Shown in pieces: positions 9,381 to 21,020 of a stretch of DNA of 64,000 bases. The translations under genes and the position numbers were made by a program. The stretch lies in the NCBI RefSeq assembly GCF_000143415.4, contig NW_003314265.1:2694559-2758558 (forward strand), in the 5' to 3' direction. The stretch is from Selaginella moellendorffii. Taxonomy: Eukaryota > Streptophyta > Lycopodiopsida > Selaginellales > Selaginellaceae. How positions within the stretch are numbered: the stretch's first letter is position 1; every line of letters starts with the position of its first letter. The notes beneath the pieces were generated by a model. That model was not told where the DNA came from. It searched no databases and saw only the letters and a program-made list of their open reading frames with translations.

Positions 9381-11132
9381 TCACAGAGGTATCCCGTCCA
9401 CCCTGGACACTTCGTCGCATCTGATAATGAGGCCGTCCAAGTTGGCCGGGAGGAGGAACTTACGCCATTGGCAGCCAGTGGACACGGGCTCGGGAGGAGC
9501 GACGATCATCAGGACGTTTTCGTGCCTCTGGACAACCCCCAACACTGTGACGGTGCTGCCCTCTTTGATATACCTGCGCAGGAACAAACGATTCCATCAG
9601 CCCAAGGAAAGACCAAAGCGAGCCGACTTGTTACCCCTCGGTGAGCCGCATTATCCTGTCCTCCCGGGAGAGGTTCCTCTCCGATAGCCAGCGAACGAAA
9701 TCCTTTGGCAGGTCCTTGGTAGCGGGGGCGACCTCCACCACGGGGCTCTCCTCGACATACGGTGTGATGTTGGCACCATAGCCGGCTTTTACCAGAGCTC
9801 TCAAGCCCGATTGAAAGTCTGAGATGTAAAAGTCCACCACATGCCTCTGCGCAAACAGGGAAGTTCATAAGCAGGAATCTCTGGGAATGGAAGAGGAAAA
9901 CTCACGTCCATGTGTCGGAGAGCCCAGGTAAACCTCCTCTGCTTGTCGTTGACCGGCTTTGAATCGACGCCTCTGAATTCATGAAGACCCGTTGACGTGT
10001 ATATACAGCGATTTACTTTCTGGTAGGATGACTCTAAAGGAACACTGCCACAAGTCACAACCTACAAAAGGGACAAAAGAAAACCATCAGAAGAAGAAAA
10101 TGAAAGAAAAGAAAGAACAAAGTTTAGCAGAGTTACCCCGGTGATTTTCACGTACTGCCCGTCCTTCGCATTGCCGAGCTGAGCGTCTGGGAAGTTGGCA
10201 ATAAAGCCGAGCACCGACTTCTTTCCCCAGCAAGTGTTCCAGATGAGCAGAACCATGAGGGCCACAAAGAGTGACCCGACCACGATGAGCAGGATGGCGT
10301 TCTGGACCGCCACGAGAATGAAGCCGCCCGCGATGAACCCCATGATGAAGAGCGGGATGACCGTCCACAGTATCACCTTCGGGAAGTTGCTCCGGAGCGA
10401 GTAGCTCTGCTCGTTGCTCATGTTGGTCACCGCCTGGCCGTGCATGGACGACGCCCTGGGGAACCTCCCGGACGCCCCCAGCTCCATGGAGCCGGACAGC
10501 CCCTTGCGCGGAGCCCCGGTGGAGGAGAGCGGCCCAGAGGTGATGAGTCCGGTGGCAGGGAGATTAGGCGTAAGTGGGCCGGAAGTCTTCAGAACGTTGG
10601 GCGTTGTCCCGCCTGACAAAGGCCCTGACGTCTTCAAGCCACCACCAGCGCCGTGTGGTCCCGTGAGCGGCCCCGACTTGGAGCCAGAGCTCGCAAACCC
10701 CGCCCCGGAGAGGGGCCCCGAGTTGGATCTTTGGGAGTAGGACTTGCTAGCGCTCATCGGGCCCGAGGTGGGGAAAGCCGTCCGAGGCGCTCCAGATGGG
10801 AGTGGTCCGGAGTGTGAGCGCGACAGCACCGCGGAACCCACTTGGTGTTGCTGCTGCTGCTGCTGCTGCTTTGCCTGTGGATTCCCAACTCCACTCCCAA
10901 TTGGACCCGACTTCTTTGTCTTGGGAGCCTCTACGGGTATGTCAAACATCTTGCCCAGCTCGCCAGACTTCTTTATGTCACCACCTGTGTATGGCATCGC
11001 TGTGGAGCTCATCGTTGGCAGCCTCTCCTTGTACGGATCCGGCCGCCCGGAGACGTAGAGCCCATTGCTGAGCTGATGCGAGGGGAAGCTCGTGGTCGGG
11101 ATGCTGTAGTTGCCGCTGTTGCTGCCAGCCAT
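9381..11132 (-). CDS. At1g16860-like plant membrane protein
   Basis: Four exons (11132-10137, 10061-9906, 9846-9635, 9573-9381) read about 518 residues. The N-terminus HQLSNGLYVSGRPDPYKER with PTMSSTAMPYTGGDIKKSGE and LGKMFDIP is the hallmark of the Arabidopsis At1g16860 family. A long low-complexity Ser/Gly/Pro region with about ten SGPL-type repeats and a short Gln run follows. Then two membrane segments (ILWTVIPLFIMGFIAGGF and AILLIVVGSLFVALMVLLIW) and a conserved C-terminal domain (SVPLESSYQKVNRCIYTST, RHVVDFYISDFQSGLRALVK, YIKEGSTVTVLGVVQRHENV). The family's role is not known to me; it is a conserved two-TM endomembrane or plasma-membrane protein. Confidence 0.85.
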
Positions 11133-11893
11133 GGCCTTCCCGGTGTGGACGGACGAAATCTCGCGAAATATTTCCCTTGCCCCGCGCCAAGAACCAATGC
11201 CCGTGCCGAAATATTTTCCCTAGAAGCACTCCTTACCCCGTCAGTGCTAGATCCGCGGTGTACACCCCCGGCATTGTCGAATCCGGGCGAAATGCCGCTC
11301 CCCCGGTGCTGGCGGTGTTCCCTGGAGCGGCGGAGCAGGAGGCGTCGGGGCCGAGGAGAGCAATGCCGGTGGATTTCGTGGCGCGCGCCTTGATTTCGCT
11401 GCCAAATCCCAGTGCCAGCGGCAAGCGCGTCGGGGAAATGCAGCACAGCGGCTGCTACCTGCGAGTGCGTAGATCCCCACAGCGCCGCGGCACCATCGCT
11501 CTCCGATCTTGCGCTAGGGTTTTGAGAGTTACGCTAATTTAAACAAATAAAGCCAGGATGGAACGGGTTTAGGGTTTAGCTACGGTAAAAAACAGGAAGA
11601 AAGAGTGTGCTAATTAAGAGTTAATTAATGGGGGTTTAATAAAAAGTAGTGGCGGTCTCATTGCCTCCATTTCCTCCAGTGCGCTTGGAATAATCCGCCC
11701 AAACCAAGCCGTTAAGCTGAAGGAAGAAGAAACGATGGACATTGATAATGATTCTAGAAAACATTGGTAAAGAGCCATCATAGCTAAAGTAGCTTTGATC
11801 AAAGCTTGGACTTCTAGAACTATTCTAGCTATCAAGGAATATACATCCATACATACAAAAACCGTTCGTAAGTAGACCCTCCCAAGAGATTCT
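11133..11893. other. Intergenic / promoter region of At1g16860-like gene
   Basis: GC-rich, CpG-rich section at 11230-11520 followed by an AT-rich part. It should contain the 5' UTR and promoter of the gene starting at 11132, and the 3' UTR of the WIYLD gene ending at 11894. ORFs here look like shadows; no family seen. Confidence 0.45.
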
Positions 11894-13152
11894 CTAGTCG
11901 TCATCGCCATATTGGCTGTTGATCAAGGAGAGCGCCCAAGCATCCGGGCTGAATCCACGCGATGGAAGCTCTGGATCATCCGAGAGCTCGCTGGCTTGAT
12001 CGCTCATGCTCACAACCGGTGCCAGAGCCAGATCTTGCTCTGGGGGTATGTTCTCCGCGAGGGGCTGGACGCTCAAGGCCACCATTTGCTTGGAATGCTC
12101 GCCTCCTGCGCAAAAAGCTTCGTTTTCCGAGATGAAACGTGGAAGAATGAAGATCAATGCTCTTACCAGTGACCACCATTTGCTTGGAATGCTCGGCTCC
12201 TGCGCAAAAACCATCGTTTTTCAACTAGAAACGAAAGAAAAAGTGGGACGAACTTACCATTGATGGGATCAGCCACAGCGGATGGAAAATCTCCTGCAAA
12301 ACTCGCCGAGGATGAGATCGTATAGTCGTAAAGCTACGCTTTTTTCGTTTACCGTATGGAGAGACTTTCCTTGTTGGAGCCCGGAAGATGAATGGCTCCA
12401 GGACGATCCCGAGACGCTCCGGATTCGTTCGAGGCTTTTTATTAGCCGGAGGAAAGGCTTTGCTTCCCCCAAGAACAGCGATCTCCTCTTTAGATGCAGC
12501 GGCAGGCTTTTGAGCTTCCACCGGTTTGAGAGGAGAGGAAGAAACGGCAGGCTTTTGAGCTTCCACCGGTTTGAGACGAGAGGAAGAAACTTTGGCTCCA
12601 GCGGCAGCTTTTCTTGAAGCTTCCACCGGACTGGAAGTGGAAGCTTTGAATCCAGCAGCCTTTGCCGCTGGCGATGCGCGACATCGCGACGGTCTCTTTT
12701 CCTTTCCCCGGTCGACCACTGGCAGTCATGCTTTTGTTCGAGAAAAGAGAGAAAAGAGATTTTTTTTTTCTTACCAGTGCCAGTCGAGGAGCTCTTCATG
12801 GAAGTACCGCTTTCGATCGCCAATGTGTCCGCTTCCTGCTGCGCAACATCGGCTATGAGCATGGAAGCGAAACCAAAGAGAAGAAACGAAGAAACGAATG
12901 GGAAATACCATCTGGTCGAGGCAAAGCTCGGCCAGAACTTCGAAATGGTTTTGCTCCAGGAATGCCCATCCATTGTAAACCTGCAAGCCGACGATCGATC
13001 AGGAGCAAAATACACACACACACAAAAAAAAAAAGTGGTTCTTTAGAGACCTTGAGCGCCTCGGTGAGAACCCCGAGAACAAATTTTCTGGGCAGCCCAA
13101 TCGCTGCCATGGCATCCAGAGCTCTCGCTGTTCTCTCGCTGTCTTCGTGCAT
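11894..13152 (-). CDS. WIYLD-domain protein
   Basis: Exons 13152-13051, 12980-12909, 12838-12775 and 12718-12258 join in phase. The first two give RTARALDAMAAIGLPRKF, VLGVLTEALKVYNGWAFL and EQNHFEVLAELCLDQM, a good match to the WIYLD domain known from the N-terminus of SUVR histone methyltransferases and small plant nuclear proteins. No SET domain follows. The middle is basic and Ser/Pro/Ala-rich, with a repeated KPVEAQKPA. The last exons are uncertain: a short exon (SKQMV) is present twice in tandem (about 12069-12110 and 12171-12212). The C-terminus ends SRGFSPDAWALSLINSQYG plus DDD. Likely a nuclear, chromatin-related protein. Confidence 0.65.
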
Positions 13153-13391
13153 CGCTCCCGCCCTGAAACATAAAATCTAGAAAGAAAATGACCTTTGCAT
13201 GACCCAAAACAAAATCATGTTTTTCCTCAACAAGCTGAAAAAAAAAATTGGAGCTTGGATTTGTGTCAGACTCTATATAATGTAAAGTCGATTGTCAAAC
13301 GCTCTCACAAAAGGGCTTCTTTGTCCCCCATTGCGAAACTCTGAATCTCGCCTGTATACACAACGAAGAAAGAAAGATCTTCTTGCCTTGC

Positions 13392-14963
13392 TTACTTTCC
13401 ATGCAGCTTGCAGTAAGCGTAGAATCCAGAACCCAAAAATCCCAGAGCTTGGCCCAAAACGTTTAGCTGTTGGCACAAAGCCACACAGATTTTCGAGTGA
13501 GAACAAAAAGGAGCACAAAAACTTGGCCTCACCCAGTCAAACGGCAGGCCTCCAAAAAGCAGCCATCCCAGAAAAATAGTGCCGAGGTCCTGCCAGACGA
13601 AATCAAAAACCAAAAAAGAACTTTGAAAGTTTGCCAAGCAACAGATGTGTAGCAAACGAACCTTGATGTTTCCGCACATTGTTTGCGTCAATGGCGAGTT
13701 TAGAGACGTGTTGAGGAAAATTGTGTAGTTAAAAATGAAGGCTAGAATACATGATAAAACTAGCACAGCCTGAGAGAGAGGAAACCAAAAGCTAATCAGC
13801 AAGCAGCTTAAACCGAGTGATGAAACTCCAACCTGGAATCCGTGCTCGTATAAAGCTGGAAAATCTGTTGCTGAGTGAAGCTCTCCCGTCAGCCATGTCC
13901 AGACTAGCAGTATTGGTAAACAAACTAAGCCTGCTCAGAATAAAAGTGTAAAGAAACACAGAGCTTTACGGAAAACCATGAGCTTACTATTACACCACAT
14001 GAGGCCAAAGCTGTTTAGTCCTGTGACCTTCCCTGCAAAGTGATTGATCGTATGACAATGAGCATAAAACGGGAGAAAAAGTCGCAAACATACCGAGGCG
14101 AGCAATCACCGCTAGGTAGATTGCCGTTGTTACGTTGGAGATGACAACCAAAGAATAGCCGGCGGTATCAAAGGAGAAGTCTCTGGCTCCAGCTAGAAAC
14201 GCTCCAAAGACTATAACTCCCACGCTGCAAAAAGAAAGAGGCAAAAGTTCTTAAAGTTTTTCCTTTCTCTATCTTGCGAGATCTTAGAGACAAACCTGCA
14301 AATCACTTCTCTCGAATGCCTCTGTCCCATGATGGCGTACTCCATTGCCATTGTGAACAAGACTGTCGTTCGCCGGAGCGTTGTGTACATTGGCACGCTC
14401 ACTCCTCTGAGTGACGCCATTCCAATCACCTGTTCATGCGCGAAAACTGAGAAGAGATTGACAAAGTCGAGCTCACTCACCATGTACATTAGATACGAGA
14501 ATGACAGTGGTAGAGTCCGCTTGAAAGTTCTCATGGGAACCAAAAGCCTCTTGCTGGTCGACCCTTCCTTCCCGAGAATAATTTCCAGTGGCTCATTCTC
14601 AAACGTGATCCAGTTCCAGTATCGCAGAGTGTAAAGTAGGCAGATCGAGCAGATGATCTTTGCGAAAAATGTGAAAAGGAAGAAACAGGAAAAAAACAAA
14701 CCGAAGTACCTGAAGAAGTGTGATCACGTTAGCACAGGGAAAGCTGTAAGTTGAGAGCGCAGCCTTGTTAAACATGACGAGCAAAACTGCAAGAGATGAG
14801 AAAAAAAACAAAGAGATCAGCTCTCCTGACCTACAGGATGAATCGATCGGTCCATTCATCCATCGATCGGCGTACCTGCGCAAGCCATGTAGGAGAGAGC
14901 GGCGAGGATGCCCCGCCGCCCCATCCCCCTGGCGCCCATGTCGTCTACGCCATCGCCCGCCAT
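13392..14963 (-). CDS. Nucleotide-sugar transporter (NST/TPT family, SLC35-like)
   Basis: About nine short exons from ATG 14963 to TAA at 13392. Segments include LAALSYMACAVLLVMFNKAA and STYSFPCANVITLLQ at the N-terminus. Then come TLPLSFSYLMYMVIGM, SVPMYTTLRRTTVLFTMAME and VGVIVFGAFLAGARDFSFD. Near the end are LTQTMCGNIKDLGTIFLGWL, LFGGLPFDWLNVLGQALGF and GSGFYAYCKLHGK. The order and the 'LxxxTxRRxT', 'NSPLTQTMCGNIK' and C-terminal Tyr-Ala-Tyr-Cys-Lys patterns fit the drug/metabolite-transporter superfamily nucleotide-sugar transporters, closest in memory to UDP-sugar (SLC35D-like) carriers of the Golgi. The C-terminal Lys resembles a KKxx-like signal only weakly. Substrate cannot be assigned from sequence. 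Confidence 0.75.
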
Positions 14964-15207
14964 TCTTCCTCTCCTCTACAGCATTGACCACTCTCCCAGG
15001 AACCCTAATTCCTGTTTGAATTGAACGTTGATCTCGGTGAAACGCTGACCGAGAAGAGAGTTGCGCGTTCCCGCCCAAAAGAAGTAACTTCCGAAGTTTT
15101 CGGTGTTTTGCCTTTTCTCTTGCGTTGATGTGCTTGATCTTCACAAGAGCAAACTCTTCTACAATGTTTTGGTATCAATCGCATTGGTGATAACATGAGC
15201 TTCTTCT

Positions 15208-17082
15208 TTAGTTCGCTATAAGAACTTGCTTGTATTCGAAGAACGAATGATCTATCGTCTCCTCCACTAGCAGCAAGGACTTCGACTCGTCCACCTCGTG
15301 ATCCTGGGCGAAGAGGCTGGAGAGGAGGGCATACGCGGACGATCTCTTGGGCGACGACGCGAGCGCCAACTCCGAGATCCTGCGACCCCTCCTTGGATCT
15401 CGGTGAACCCGGCAAGCGCCCACCAAGCTCGTCAAGCTCACAAAGTCGGGCTCAAACGGCATGTTGGCGACGAGATCCTCGGCCTTTTCCAGCTGCCCGG
15501 TTCTCCCCATGAGATCCACAACGCAGCCGAAGTGATCCCTCTCAGGGACGATGCCGTGATCGCCCACCATGGTTGCGAAGCAGCGGAGAGCGTCGCGGAG
15601 CTCCCCCGCGTGGCTGCACGCCGAGAGAAGCACGGTAAAGCTCACGGGATCGGCGTGGAAGCCCGCCAGGTTCATGTCTTGGAAGAGCTCCAATGCGGCG
15701 GCGGAGTGGCCGGCGTGCGCGTACGCCGCGAGCATCGTGTTCCACAGCAGCACGCACAGCTCCGGGAGATCGTCGAAAAGCTTGCGCGCGGTGGCGACAT
15801 GGCCACAGCGGCCGTAGACGTTGATGAGCATCGCGGCGAGCGTGGCATCGGCGGCGAGGCCACGGATGGAGATCTCCTCGTGGATGGCCTTGCCCGCGTC
15901 CAGCACGGCCTCGCGCGCGCACGCGTGGAGGCTGCTGATGAAGGTGATGCGATTCGGGGACGCGCCGCTCGCCACCATCGCCCGGAAGAGCTCCAGCGCC
16001 TCGCGGAAGCTCGAGTGCTGGACCGCCGCCGCGATGATCGCGTTCCAGGCCACCACGTCCGGGTCGGCCAGCGCGTGGAAGACGTCTCTTGCGCCTTGCA
16101 AGTGCCCGTTCTGGGCGAACGCTGCGATCATCGTGGTTGAGGAGACGGGGCTCTCCTCCGGGAGGAGATTGTAGAGACGCATCGCGGAGGAGAGGTCACC
16201 GATCCGGGCAAAGTCGATGATGAGCGCGTTCCAGGCGAGGTTGTCGTGCTGCGGCATCCGATCAAAGACGCTGCTCGCCTGCGAGAGATGGCCGTGCTGT
16301 GAGAAGCTCATCATCAGCGCGGTCCAGCTGATCACGTCCCTCCCGGCCATGGAGTGGAAGACGCTGGCCGCCTCGATCGCCTGCCCGGCCTTGCCGTAGA
16401 GATTGATCAAGCTGTTGTGGACCTTGCGATCCAGCAAGACGCCACTGCTCGCAACCTCCGCGTGGATGATCCGGCCGAGGGACGCCCACGCGAGGCAGCC
16501 AGCACACGCTTCGATCGCGGTCGTGAATGTAATGCGATCCGCCGCGACGCCCTCAATTTGCATCAGTCGAAAGAGATTGATCGCCTGCTGGGAATACCCG
16601 TTCTGGGCATACGCTGCGATCATCGCGTTCCATGTCACGGTGTCGTGATCCGGGGTTTGATCGAAGACCTCTCTGGCCTCGCGTACCCATCCCTTCTGCG
16701 CGAAGCTTGTGATCATCAGATTCCAGGAGACCGAGTCTCTCTCAGGCATCCGCTCAAAGATTTTCTTCGCGTCACCAAAATGCCCGTTCTGGGCAAATGC
16801 CGCACTCATGATGTTCCAGGAGAAGACGTTGCGCTCCTTGATCCTGGAAAAAGCCCTCGCGGCACCCTCGATATCGCGGCAGCTGCCATACATCTGGACG
16901 AGGAGATTCCCCAGAAACGTTGATCCATCCAGCCCCAGCTTGCCGAGCTCGGCGTGGATTTGCTTGCCATCGGCTAGGGCCTTGGATCTGGCGCAGCGGC
17001 GGATCTCCTCGCCGAGCCGATCCACGGAAGGAGCTGCCAGTCTCGATCTTGCGGCGTTGCTTGCCCATTCGCGCTGGATCAT
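15208..17082 (-). CDS. Pentatricopeptide repeat (PPR) protein, PLS class, E-type
   Basis: Intronless ORF of 624 codons. It has a run of about fifteen PPR motifs in P-L-S spacing, e.g. NVFSWNIMSAAFAQNGHFGD, DTVTWNAMIAAYAQNGYSQQ and LCVLLWNTMLAAYAHAGHSA, with 'KxIHAEL' near the start, typical of land-plant PLS proteins. After the last repeat an E-domain-like part occurs (LEKAEDLVANMPFEPDFVSL, LVGACRVHRDPRRGRRISEL) and the protein stops without a DYW deaminase domain. Such proteins bind organellar RNA and usually act in C-to-U editing with a partner deaminase, or in RNA processing. The target can in principle be read from residues 5 and last of each repeat. No clear transit peptide; the true start might be upstream. 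Confidence 0.9.
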   Translation of the reverse strand: MIQREWASNAARSRLAAPSVDRLGEEIRRCARSKALADGKQIHAELGKLGLDGSTFLGNLLVQMYGSCRDIEGAARAFSRIKERNVFSWNIMSAAFAQNGHFGDAKKIFERMPERDSVSWNLMITSFAQKGWVREAREVFDQTPDHDTVTWNAMIAAYAQNGYSQQAINLFRLMQIEGVAADRITFTTAIEACAGCLAWASLGRIIHAEVASSGVLLDRKVHNSLINLYGKAGQAIEAASVFHSMAGRDVISWTALMMSFSQHGHLSQASSVFDRMPQHDNLAWNALIIDFARIGDLSSAMRLYNLLPEESPVSSTTMIAAFAQNGHLQGARDVFHALADPDVVAWNAIIAAAVQHSSFREALELFRAMVASGASPNRITFISSLHACAREAVLDAGKAIHEEISIRGLAADATLAAMLINVYGRCGHVATARKLFDDLPELCVLLWNTMLAAYAHAGHSAAALELFQDMNLAGFHADPVSFTVLLSACSHAGELRDALRCFATMVGDHGIVPERDHFGCVVDLMGRTGQLEKAEDLVANMPFEPDFVSLTSLVGACRVHRDPRRGRRISELALASSPKRSSAYALLSSLFAQDHEVDESKSLLLVEETIDHSFFEYKQVLIAN

Positions 17083-17124
17083 AGCCGATCGTCATCCGGG
17101 CCGGATGGGAATGCCCTAAGTTTC

Positions 17125-18626
17125 ATGGCATTTTCATGTGGTGTGAGGTTCTTCTCGCCCTCGCCATCGCCATCGCCATTCGCAGCGCCCAGATCGACGT
17201 CCCAGCGGCATTTGGCCTCTGCTAGCAGTGAGTCGTTGCGATTTGGGTGGTGTCAATCACTCTCTTGATTGGTGATCCCAGTGGCTAGCGGCGGCGATGG
17301 CGATGGCGATCCCATCCGGCATTGGATCCTTGGAGATGGCGGCGCTACCAAGATCACCAGGATTACGCCTGTGGGAGGCGGATGCATCAATGCTGCCAAT
17401 CGCTACGACACGGACGCTGGCTCTTTCTTCGTGAAAACGAACAGGCAAGGAATTCTCTTATTTTCTTTTCTCTTGAGAGCTATGGTTTCTTACCGGGATG
17501 GATGGATGGATTGTTTCTACAGAGGAATCGATTCTTCCATGTTTGAGGCCGAGGCCGCTGGCCTGGATGCCATGTACCGGACGAACACTGTACGCGTGCC
17601 AAAGCCTCTAAAGGTCTCACATTTTCTTTCTTCTTTCTCCAACTTTGTTTCATAGAGTTGTCTTGTTTCTTTGCTTCTACCTTTTTTTTTTCTTTTCTAG
17701 GCAGGGAGTTTGCCCCGAGGAGGCTCTTTCATCATCATGGAATACATCGAGTTTGGCGGATCGACACTTCATGGCCAGGTGAGAAAGCAGTGCATGGTGA
17801 TGAAGAGTTGTTTTGTTTAAACACTTTCAGTTTTCCAGAGGGAGCTGGGGAGGATGCTTGGGAAAATGCACAAGGCTGGGATTTCCGACAGAGGATTTGG
17901 ATTTGAGATGGATAACACCATTGGCAGGCAAGTTCTTTTGGAGTTCGTGTTTTGTCATTGTGTTTTTGCTGTGATCAGCACACCGCAGCCGAATCCATGG
18001 ACACCCGACTGGATCACGTTCTTCCGTGATCACCGCATTGGTCACCAGCTGGAACTACTCTTCACGAATTACAGCGACCAGCAAATCTACGAGAAAGGTT
18101 CTTCCACGTGAAGTAGAGTGCTGAAGCGCCATTTTGTCTTCCAGGCAAAAAACTGCTGGAGAAGATCCCATATCTTCTCAGAGACTTGAAGGACGTGCAA
18201 CCGTGCTTGCTTCACGGAGATCTCTGGAGTGGCAACATGGCTTACGACAAGGATGGCAAGCCTGTCATTCTCGATCCAGCTTGCTACTGTAAGATCCTCG
18301 TCGTCCTCTCAAAGTTTTCAATTTTTCTTCCCAGATGGTCACAACGAGGCGGAATTTGGAATGTCGTGGTGTGCGAGTTTCAACTCAAGCTTCTACGATG
18401 CATACTTCAAAGTAAAAAGTCGTCATTCCCTTCATCGTTGCTGAGGAGAAAGCGTGTTAAACAGTCTTGTTCTTTACTTTTCCAGGAGATGCCAAAGCAG
18501 AAGGGATTTGAAGACCGGCTCCATCTCTACAAGCTCTACCACTACTTGAACCATTACAATCTCTTTGGGAGCTCCTACCGCACGCAGTGTATCTCGATCA
18601 TAAGTCGGTACAATAATCAACTTTAG
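17125..18626 (+). CDS. Fructosamine/ribulosamine-3-kinase, plastid-type
   Basis: Nine exons: 17125-17227, 17282-17444, 17523-17613, 17701-17778, 17839-17927, 17979-18097, 18145-18288, 18335-18411, 18486-18626. Exon 1 encodes a Ser/Pro/Arg-rich leader (MAFSCGVRFFSPSPSPSPF) consistent with plastid import. The mature part shows ITPVGGGCINAANRY, FFVKTNR (ATP Lys), SFIIMEYIEFGG, the catalytic LLHGDLWSGNMAY, VILDPACYYGHNEAEFGMS and FYDAYF, all hallmarks of the fructosamine kinase family (PF03881). It would phosphorylate ketosamine-modified proteins so the glycation adduct falls off. Introns 2 and 5 start with GC instead of GT (AACAG|GCAAGG, GGCAG|GCAAGT). Confidence 0.9.
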
Positions 18627-19335
18627 AAGATGGTAAGAAGGAATATGAGTTAGAAGCATCAAAAGGCTAACTTGATCGGATTTCAAAAATTCCTGCTAGA
18701 TCTAAATTAGTTTTGTTCAGAAAGTTCATAAGGTCTCTCAATACAACAAGGCCAGAAGTGAATGCAAAATAAGTACCGATCTTCCCCGGTACGAAGGTCA
18801 CCTCATCCGGCAGTGGCTGCTCGGTTGCTGGATGGATCTCGTGCTGTGCTCGAGCTGCACTGGATCCTTATGCTGCTCAGGCTGCATGAGAGCTTAGGTT
18901 CTAGTTCATGATTGAGGTGGCTACCAGTCTCTTGGGCTCCCAGCTCTGGAGCCTTAAAGTCTTGTTCAAAGTTGTCGAAACATGCGTGGAGTGTACTTCG
19001 ACCAAGGTGAGTGTCCATGACATTCAAACCTACTAGATGTTTGCAGTTCTCAAAGCCATAGCCATGGCTCTACTGGATAATTGTGTGAGATTGACTTTGT
19101 GTCCAAGATGTCCAAGAGTTTCATCCACACCTTGCTTGAAGTAACGCTTGTAGGGGTCGAATCATGCAACGTCCAATGGCTGCATGTGGCAATATCACAT
19201 CCATGCCTAACATTCTCGCTGTGTCCATGGCAAGTTTGGTCACTTGGTAATGATTTTACAAATTCTTCAAGCCAAAATGGCCACAAGCTGTCTGTCATCT
19301 AGGTTTTGTTGCTGTGACGAACGCAGTTCTAAAGC
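18627..19335. other. Intergenic, no gene supported
   Basis: Downstream of the kinase gene. Short ORFs on both strands do not resemble a family. Confidence 0.4.
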
Positions 19336-19374
19336 TTGATTCAACAAATCACTGCAATAATGGTGATTGATAAA

Positions 19375-21013
19375 AGGCGCCAAGAGGCAGTTATGGTCGA
19401 GCCGCCCGAGGGTAGGACTGGACATGCGCTGTGCTTGGCGGAGCTAGAGAGAGTGCAGGAGCGAGTTTTTCCATGCATCTCTTCCGCAGGTAACAGATTA
19501 CCACCTCTATTCCGTACAACTTGAACTTCTCAAGTTACGCCGATCTCGACTCATGGGTCACATTCGAGCATCTCTGGAGCTGTCAACGTGCGGTACGCCA
19601 CAAGCTCTGGAGCTCGCATTCACAAAGTGAGTGTATGTTACACAGGGTGTTTTTTACATGTCGGTGGTTCTTTTGCAGGATGAATGACGAGCTGCGGGCT
19701 GAGGTGGGAACATCAGATTGCTGGATATGTGTCCATCTCTCTTCTTGATTGCTGTTAATGTTTGGTGTTCAGTATAGGATTGGTGTGCACAAAACATGTC
19801 CTTGAAGGTGGTCACATGTGTATGTGTTTGGCGAGGCCCTTGCGTCGGTGACGCTGTGTCGAAGTGGGAAGGACGAGATGCTGAGCCGTCTAAGTTCTCT
19901 TTACCGTCTCAAAAATGCTAGCCCCCTGCAAAGTAGCAGTCGACCTTTTTATTACCACAAGGTACTCACTCTTTTGTTGAAATTTGTTATTCTGAAAGTT
20001 TGTGCACACAGGAGCGGCTGACTACAGCAGACACCTATCTTATTGTTGCGTCAAATCACCTAGAGTGTCACATGGATAGCGATTTTACAAGCGTTTTCAC
20101 CTCTCGGATTGACGCACTCGTGAGTATTACATACTTCTAATCCACAAAAGACGAGCTTGTAATGTGCGAACTAGTACAGGGCCTCGAGGAAGCATGGCGC
20201 CAGATTGCCGGTACAGGGACTGATGAATGCAGGACATTCGCAGTACTTCCTGCTGGAGAGCTGCTGCGACAGAAAGTGGCCGGTGAGTGGACAGGGACAA
20301 AGAGGAAACCCTAATCAACATTTATCATCCTGCTGAATCTGAGTCTGAAGACAAAGAAATGAGGCTAGGGGTATTACACCCCATGGTTTGCACCCCCACC
20401 GTACATCCATAATCTATTTGCAGCTATATAACCATAGTACCGGTTTCAGTCAATGGGAACCCTCAAGTACCCAAACCCATTACGTCTTGCGAGCCTGCAC
20501 GTCCCAGGGAACCCTGCATAAGGGTGATGGACTTCAAGGTAATAGCGCTTCAAATTCACCTCTCTTTTTCTTTGTTGTTTGAGATTTTTTTATCAGGAAA
20601 AGGACCTCAAGCTTGTCTGTAAAGTCAACTTTTGCAAGTTTGTGATTAAATGTGGGAACATAGGAGAGTGGTTTGTGGACGGAAAGAATGATGCTATTGT
20701 AATTCCTGTTGGAGGTCAGATACACAGAGGTGAAGCAAAGGGGTTTTTGGCATTTGACTTGAGCTTTTGTCTTTTCAGAAATATGTTTTGCTACTGGTTC
20801 CTTTATTGTTGGATATCATGTAACTTGTCTTTCCTTATTTCATCTTTTTACCTTTTAACTAACTTGTTTCTCAGCCCTTCAGCAAGACTGCGAGCATTAT
20901 TACTCAAGGCCCAAAATACTCCAAAGTCAGGGAGACAGAAGCTGCCAAGCATCTTGGTCTCACTTACAGGTATGAGTAGCAAATTTAACACATTGTGCTT
21001 TTGCTATAAGTAG
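19375..21013 (+). CDS. Possible multi-exon gene or gene remnant, unknown
   Basis: Several short plus-strand open stretches are separated by intron-sized pieces with splice-like borders, e.g. ...YYHK then GTACTC...CACACAG then ERLTTADTYLIVASNHLECH, and later LKLVCKVNFCKFVIKCGN and ASIITQGPKYSKVRETEAA. The composition is intermediate between the genes to the left and the AT-rich DNA to the right. I recognise no family and cannot fix a start, a full exon chain or a stop. It may be a decayed gene. Confidence 0.25.
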
Positions 21014-21020
21014 TGGCATT

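Noticed and set aside
13012-13036. CA-repeat followed by poly-A as a regulatory or retroposition signal
   Set aside because: It lies in an intron of the WIYLD gene and is a simple microsatellite.
15298-16140. 280-aa plus-strand ORF
   Set aside because: Antisense shadow of the GC-rich PPR gene; composition is Arg/Ala/Val-rich with no family pattern.
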